A DNA stretch of 64,000 nucleotides from Aplysia californica (taxonomy: Eukaryota; Mollusca; Gastropoda; Aplysiida; Aplysiidae): positions 1,529,027 through 1,593,026 of the forward strand of contig NW_004797369.1 in the NCBI RefSeq assembly GCF_000002075.1, given 5' to 3'. The notes beneath the pieces were generated by a model, which had not been told where the DNA came from, did no database searches, and was given only the letters and a program-made list of their open reading frames with translations. Positions 59,128-64,000 of the stretch are shown one piece after another (positions within the stretch are counted from its first letter, which is position 1; every line of letters starts with the position of its first letter). Both the position numbers and the translations under genes were made by a program.

Positions 59128-62100
59128 GAATGTAACAGTACAGCTACTGCACATATTCCTTCGTCCTCAGCATTTCAATGCCTTTTCTAAGAAAAAACTT
59201 TTTTTTTTTTTTTTTTGGGGGGGGGGGAGACATCGCGCGACGTTGGCAATTCTGGAATTTCCTGAAAAGTTCAGGAAGGTTGGCAAGCCTGCCACACCCA
59301 TTAAAATTCAAAATGTCTAGCAAATTCAGGAGTAGAGACAACTGCTACAATGGTCAAGGAAGCATTCAGTTCGATCCCGCCAGAAAGAAATGATGTTAGT
59401 ATAGGTGGAGAGCCCAGACACGAGTACGATGTTTGGGGGAAAACAAAACGCACAAGAGTGGCTGATCTTACATGCGAAGGGCAGTTCAATTATCTCAACT
59501 TTTCAAAAGGTTGATTGGCTGTGCTCACCCGTGGTTTTGTTCCATAAATTATAATCTGAAATGCGGGATCTTACCCGAATGTAGGCCTTCAGAGTGAATC
59601 AGAGTGATATCTTAGGGTTGATTTTTTTTTGGTTTTGTTGTTTTAGTAAGGGTTTACGGCGCTCGGCTCATAAGGGAGATATCAACCAAGAAGTCTAAAC
59701 AGGGAATCACGCTTACTCTGCTCACCTCTCTAGCCTCAACAGCACAAAGTCTGCTTCGACCATCAAGGCACCCCGTAAAAAACAGTTCACAAGAGAGTGG
59801 CAAACATACAAAAGACGTAGAGGAAATGACGATAGTAAGGGAGTGATGAGGAAAGAAAAAGCAGCAATTCTCACTGTTGTTCCGCCACAGTATGAGCACG
59901 AAACTGATAAATCAGCCCATTTATAATTCTACTGTTCATAAGAACATGTTAATATCCCCCTTTTTAGACTTGTTAGTGTAGTAAAAATTATTTTCTTAAA
60001 ATTAAAAATGAATGTCATAAGGGATCCAGGATCGTAAGCGGTGGGATTTTAGGCGGAGACTACTATGCTGCAACATGTTTTCATATAGAGCAAAATAATG
60101 AGCATGAACTCTAGAAAATGACATCAAAATAATCGCCCAGTGCGCAGAAAAACCCTGCATATCCCCCCCCCCATCATATTTCTTATTTGCTTCGCCTGGT
60201 TAAGGCACATTCTATAAAGTTTCAAAGAAAATAAACCATAATAATTATCTCTATAGATTTTTTTCAAGGACAAAGCAACAGATGAGTTTTTTCAACAACA
60301 GATAAAAACTAGAACAAAGGGTCATCTCATAACTGTTATTCATCATTAAGAACCAGCAAGCCAATGTAAAAACAGAAATGGTACAGGTGGAGAAAAGCAA
60401 AACAATTGCAATTTTAACACAGGACAAAAAGTCCGCTACAAAAATAAAAAACCAAAAAAACTGGAGGAAAGATTTCCAAATTTCATCCCTTGTGATTGGA
60501 ACCAGAATAATACCGAAAGTCAGCTACAATCTACTATTACCAGAGAGTCATACGATATTTTCCTGTATTGAGGGGGAAAAGTAATTATCACAAGCATAAA
60601 AAATATAATAAAGCGCACATAAACGTACATTTCAAAGCAGGACAGCTGGGAAAAAAACAAGAAAAGATGCTGAATTGAACCTCTACAGCATTTTGAACCT
60701 GAACAGTTCAAATGTTTCCCCCCACATAAACTAAACAAACTAAAAAGACACAAAGAACAACCTGAAAGCCATCAATTCTTACCTTAGAATTTGGGATGGT
60801 CACATCGCACCACCTGCCATCAATCATGTGGCGCTGAGCGCAGCATTTTACTTGAGATTCATAGGCGGTGAAGCGGATAAATCCAAAGCCCTTTGACTGA
60901 CCTGTTTTGATGTCCCTCTTAACCTGTCAGCAAACGAAAGACCAATAATACACTACTATTGAAAAACATCAAACCCTGCAATAAAGTGTACCAAAGTGAA
61001 AGAGTGATAATCATACCACTTTTTCTCATTTTAAACAAACCTTTGCGTACATCACACATCTGCTTATCCCTATGTAAATCAAATTACTTCAACGATAGGC
61101 GAGTGCAGAGGCAGCAGACTTATTTATTCCTCGTATCTGTAACTAGTAAGATCCTGGACCAAATTCTCATCCTAATATCATGTCACATGTTAAAGCAGCT
61201 GTCTTCAAAAAGACCAGCAGCGTCAAGAGGTAGCACTCCTTAGAAATTTAATACAATATACTGCTTTTACACAAGGCTGTCCACCCACCATTTTTAGTAA
61301 TCAGCAGGAAATTGAAAAATTAGTAATCTGGCTTTAAAATATGTAATATGGCCAGGTAAGTCTTTATTGTGTTTGGGACAGGCATCGCAGGTTAAAGGAT
61401 GAATATGTCGTTAACAAAGACAAGCTCAAAGGTGTGTACGTGTGTGTAGCAATGCCAATCGGGCTTTCCCGCGAGGCGAAAATTTGGTCCCCGTTTACGG
61501 GCGATTTTGCGGACCCGGCCGAAGCGTAGGTGACTAACTTTGTCAACCTCGGTCTGCTCTATTTCCGAACCAATCCGAATGAAACTCGGCTACCAATCAG
61601 AAAATAGGGCAAACTAATGATATGTGGACGTTGAAGTTCGTACACATAAATTAACCTATACTTTTGGTGTCGGGAACACTTTCGTATCGTGTACACCGAA
61701 AACTATAAGGAGTTTGAATTTCAACGCCCAGATGGTAATAGATCTATCTATCCTCTATAGTGTGCTCAAATTTGAGAGTTCTGTGTCAAGTAGTTGTTTA
61801 GACCCGATCGTAAATCTACGACTACCCCCCTATCCAAAGCGGCTTCGCACGGAGACCGCCATTTTCCCCTCACTCCCGTGGCAAATGTCTGTGACCTACA
61901 AATCCCCGCATGACTATTCCGGGCCCGTTCATTGGTCACTTGAAATAGGGCAATGGCGGGCGGGCGCGCGCATCCGGTTGTTTTTCTCTCTATTCCCCTG
62001 TAACATCGCAATGGGGGTATTCCGAGGCGAGGTTATCTCGTCTCGGGGTGTTCGCGTCTCAACGGGGAAAAAGAATTTTTAATTGTACGGCATGCTAGAT

Positions 62101-62635
62101 TGAATTAACTTATCTTTTACGGTTGGCATGGTCTAAAGTCATCATAAAAAGCTTTGCAATTATTTAGTCACGCTGCCTACATATATTCTTAAAGATCCCA
62201 TGTTGTGATACGATGCTATAAATAACATGGACTCATCCCGACACCCCTTTTCGCAAAATCGTAATATGTACACCACAATTTTAATTATAACAAAATAACT
62301 ACGAAATTGGTAGTAAATCTGACTGCAGAAATGATTTCTACACTCAAAAACACATCGGGTAGCCAAGTTTCTCTCGAACATTTGGATTAGTTACCGAGAT
62401 ATCGTCGATTTTCTTACAGAATCTGCTACTGCGTGGTCCACTTTTTAGGAGTATTTTCCTATATATGGGTCATCCATATTTTGCCGACCTTTACAACCCC
62501 ATAACTTTTTTATTTATGAACCGTTTCTCAAAATTCAAGAAGCATAATTATCAGAATTGAAAATTCTTTCTTAGGTACCAAAAAAAAGGGGGCAAAAGTG
62601 AAAATTTAAATTTTCATTGGCATTGCTAGTGTGTT

Positions 62636-62671
<36 letters not shown>

Positions 62672-63457
62672 GCATAGTCACTTTATTTTAGTGGGGGGAA
62701 AAAATAATAAATTGAGGGGCTGAAGGTCCATGCGTGTCCCAGCTGATAGCTTTAAGTATCAAACATTGATCTGTTGGGGTTTATATTTTACCTCCACTAC
62801 ACAAATGCAGGAACTTTTTAACACTTCGTCAAACTCAAGTTTGCCTTGCCCATGGCTTTGGTGTAACATGTTTTTCTAAGGGCTAAGTGGCACTGAGGGA
62901 CTACAAGGGCCCAGTGCACAGAGGAAGGTGCCAAGAGTTAGCTGCTTGTAACATGGTTTAAGTAAAGTGTCAGGGTGGATTTTCTACTTTAAACTCCAAG
63001 AAGGTGGGGTAGCCGAACAGAAAATAAATTTCGAACAATTGGAACAATGGTGTATTTTCCTAAAATTAGATAAAAATTTTAACAATTCCACAAGTTGCAA
63101 TGGTGTACATATCCTTCCCTTGTTGGTAATAAGTATGGCCGAGACAGAATAATGACAACAAAATGGCTCCTCTGCCTACTTTTTCAATCGTCAGTAACCA
63201 AAAAAAAGGGGGGACAGAATATTAGTAAATGACTTGCACTTGGACTGAATTGACACCCCCCTTACAAGCACACACACAAAAATTTACCTGAACCAGCAAC
63301 AGTTCTCCAAACTGGGAGAAATATTTTTGCAGGTCATCCTCAGTGCTCTTCCATGGCAGACCAAGAACAATGAGGTCAGAGCACTTCTGTTGATCCAAGC
63401 GTTTTGTTTTTGCAGCTGGATTATCAAAGCCATCTTCTCCTTTTCTTTTGTTTTCTA
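51157..63457 (-). CDS. TARDBP: TAR DNA-binding protein 43 (TDP-43), N-terminal exon outside window
   Basis: TDP-43 is a nuclear RNA/DNA-binding hnRNP-like protein. It binds UG-rich RNA and regulates splicing, polyadenylation and its own mRNA. Exons 63457-63288, 60923-60783, 57477-57358, 55712-55458 and 51609-51157 join in phase. A bipartite NLS (KRK...KTKR) precedes RRM1, which has RNP2 LIVLGL, RNP1 KGFGFIRF, and the aromatic residues of LGLPW and FGF. An extra 40-residue Gly/Tyr-rich segment follows. RRM2 has RNP2 VFIGRV and RNP1 RAFAFVTF, then [10 protein letters not shown]. The 150-residue tail is Gly-rich and keeps the conserved helix [18 protein letters not shown] (human MMAAAQAALQSSW). 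It ends GGWS, where human ends SGWGM. The N-terminal oligomerisation domain must lie beyond base 64000. Identity is secure. Confidence 0.96.
51880..53399 (+). mobile_element. DNA transposon family T4, long copy in TDP-43 intron
   Basis: It starts TGTGTCACAACGTGGTGGAA and ends GATGAGCGCCTGATTTCAAC then ACGCTGCCTCACACA. It is about 1.5 kb in all and has no intact transposase. A minus-strand frame of 87 codons at 52726-52986 lies inside and has no known family. Confidence 0.65.
53805..55319 (+). mobile_element. DNA transposon family T1, 1.5-kb copy in TDP-43 intron
   Basis: The left end is TACAGTGGAACTCTGATTCA. The right end has TTGAATCCGAGTTTCCATT and then CACTGTA. The interior matches the other T1 copies (GGCCGCCCATCCGACC) and includes a C-run. 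It is non-coding. Confidence 0.7.
55458..55712 (-). CDS. TARDBP: TDP-43 exon encoding RRM2
   Basis: 255 nt, phase 0 at both ends (GGCAG|GAA ... AAG|GTACGT). It encodes [40 protein letters not shown] and [20 protein letters not shown]. It matches human RRM2 closely ([37 protein letters not shown]). Confidence 0.97.
55713..57357 (-). other. TDP-43 intron between the cassette exon and RRM2
   Basis: No mobile element is recognised with confidence. GGTACAGTGGACCTGCTGTA at about 55992 resembles a TA-flanked transposon end without a partner. Confidence 0.4.
57358..57477 (-). CDS. TARDBP: TDP-43 inter-RRM Gly/Tyr-rich exon (candidate cassette)
   Basis: 120 nt with acceptor CACTTCCAG|CAA and donor CAG|GTTTGT, phase 0 at both ends. 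It can therefore be included or skipped without changing frame. It encodes [20 protein letters not shown], then [20 protein letters not shown]. Human TDP-43 and fly TBPH have a short RRM1-RRM2 linker with no such segment. Splice use is inferred from the sequence. Confidence 0.8.
58933..59294. mobile_element. MITE with CAGGCTTGCCAAC ends, nested in T8
   Basis: CAGGCTTGCCAAC is inverted at the right as GTTGGCAAGCCTG. Inside lie (GGGA)n/(GA)n at 59066-59124 and a T/G homopolymer at 59198-59229. Confidence 0.65.
59643..59940 (-). repeat. SINE-R long copy, diverged, nested in T8
   Basis: Minus-oriented. The hairpin is shortened (GGCGCTCGGCTCATAAG), but the body, with ACTCTGCTCACCTCTCTAG, is clear. 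Confidence 0.7.
60783..60923 (-). CDS. TARDBP: TDP-43 exon encoding the second half of RRM1
   Basis: 141 nt, phase 0 at both ends. It encodes [20 protein letters not shown], then [20 protein letters not shown] and VTIPNSK. RNP1 KGFGFIRF and [10 protein letters not shown] are diagnostic of TDP-43. Confidence 0.97.
61448..62627. mobile_element. DNA transposon T7 with CpG-rich, promoter-like interior, in TDP-43 intron
   Basis: AGCAATGCCAAT (61448-61459) is inverted at 62616-62627, with TG-rich flanks on both sides. The interior 61480-62060 is unusually CpG-rich. It has CCGCCATTTT, ATTGGTC (reverse CCAAT) and GGCGGGCGGGCGCG. A 152-codon plus-strand frame at 61624-62082 crosses it and shows no known domain. 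Confidence 0.6.
63269..63278 (-). promoter_or_regulatory. UG repeat just downstream of a TDP-43 splice donor
   Basis: On the transcript strand the donor CAG|GTAAAT is followed within about 10 nt by TGTGTGTGTG. UG repeats are the preferred ligand of TDP-43, so the site could serve feedback on its own splicing. Inference. Confidence 0.45.
63288..63457 (-). CDS. TARDBP: TDP-43 exon encoding the NLS and first half of RRM1
   Basis: It enters with a 2-nt partial codon and leaves in phase 0 (GTTCAG|GTAAAT). It encodes [20 protein letters not shown], then [20 protein letters not shown] and [19 protein letters not shown] and KTKR form a bipartite NLS as in human (KRK..KVKR). Confidence 0.97.
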
Positions 63458-64000
63458 CTGTTGAACATCAAACAGAAAAAATATTGAATATTACTGAGAT
63501 GGAACAATTGAAATGGTAAACAGCAAACACATAAAAATAGATCGGCGGAAAAATAGGAACAATGCCTGTCTCATAACAGTTAGCCGTAAAGTTACTTAGC
63601 AACCATTTTGCCAAAACCTACAGAAGGCATTGCCAAAACGTGGTGAAAAACACAGATCTCACATTAGTGAGCATAAAATGTGAAAAATGGAAGTCTTCTT
63701 CAGTGCTTCCACCAGCTAAAGCTAAAAAGTTAGGAAAGTTCGAGGGGGGGGGGGGGGGGGGGTCCCCCTGTGGCACCGGCCCCCCGCAGGGTCTAGGGAC
63801 AGTCTCAGTGGTGGGTTCAAGGGGCAAAACCTGCAAAGAAATTGAAATTTAGTGCTTTGGTAAATTATTACTTTCACTCCCGCACACAGATGCACTGCTT
63901 CGGGGGGTTAGCATGCCCTGTAACCCCCCAGATTTTCTTTTACCTCAGGGGGGGCAGACCCCCTAGAACTTCAGTAGATATCTATGCTGTCTCAGTTTTT
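63458..64000 (-). other. TDP-43 upstream intron, with a G-run and a dispersed repeat
   Basis: A G-run lies at 63746-63762. 63870-63945 (CACTCCCGCACACAGATGCA, TGTAACCCCCCAGATTTTCT) is related to 11815-12005. No N-terminal TDP-43 exon is seen before the window ends. Confidence 0.5.

Larger units (their letters stand above)
58158..60065. mobile_element. DNA transposon T8 carrying nested insertions, in TDP-43 intron
   Basis: CAGTAGTCTCCGCCTGAGAT at the left is inverted at the right as ATTTTAGGCGGAGACTACT. Sub-terminal AGGATCTTAG(G/C)CG repeats follow. It contains a smaller TIR element (58933-59294) and a SINE-R copy (59643-59940). Confidence 0.7.

Noticed and set aside
61624-62082. 152-codon plus-strand frame
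   Set aside because: It lies inside the T7 transposon in a TDP-43 intron. CpG-rich sequence has few stops by chance, and no domain is seen.
62648-62670. (GA)n and G-runs as possible promoter elements
   Set aside because: Simple repeats of this kind occur throughout the window without relation to genes.

Overview
This is a window of animal nuclear DNA from an intron-rich, repeat-rich genome. It is most likely a mollusc, perhaps a marine gastropod. That call is an inference from the short exons, the long introns full of SINEs and small DNA transposons, and the invertebrate-type sequences of the host genes. There are no bacterial operons, rRNA genes, functional tRNA genes or CRISPR arrays. I recognised no LTR or other virus-like element.

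Three conserved host genes can be read exon by exon. (1) VPS72/YL1 lies on the minus strand, from 9846 down to 1767. Its seven phased exons give 301 codons, and the end of the YL1_C domain is missing, probably beyond base 1. It encodes the H2A.Z-handling subunit of the SRCAP and TIP60 chromatin complexes. (2) A NATD1-like GNAT acetyltransferase lies on the plus strand, 21006 to 24451, in three exons. A possible extra 5' exon lies at 15905-16061. (3) TDP-43 (TARDBP) lies on the minus strand, from 63457 down to 51157. Both RRMs and the glycine-rich tail are present, the N-terminal exon lies beyond base 64000, and an unusual in-frame 120-nt exon sits between the RRMs. Two weaker minus-strand exons, 42223-42321 and 33222-33329, may belong to a further gene that I do not recognise.

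Layout: 1-10 kb holds VPS72 with SINEs in its introns. 10-18 kb has a LINE tail, a possible VPS72 promoter and several palindrome- or TIR-bounded elements. 18.3-20.9 kb is a decayed RNase-H-bearing LINE. 21-25 kb is the NATD1-like gene. 25-31 kb has a SINE with clear target-site duplications, a 22-bp minisatellite, a LINE tail and a DNA transposon with a TTAA-flanked element nested in it. 31-47 kb is mostly DNA transposons and SINEs around the two orphan exons. 47.6-51.1 kb is nearly free of recognised repeats and may be the TDP-43 3' UTR. 51-64 kb is TDP-43, with introns largely made of DNA transposons.

The most interesting signals are these. A SINE inserted exactly at a VPS72 exon/intron junction and duplicated the splice donor. 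A second SINE-like tail abuts the VPS72 exon 6 acceptor. TDP-43 has a Gly/Tyr-rich inter-RRM cassette exon. UG repeats lie beside a TDP-43 splice donor. A SINE family has a 3' stem-loop whose paired bases covary between copies.
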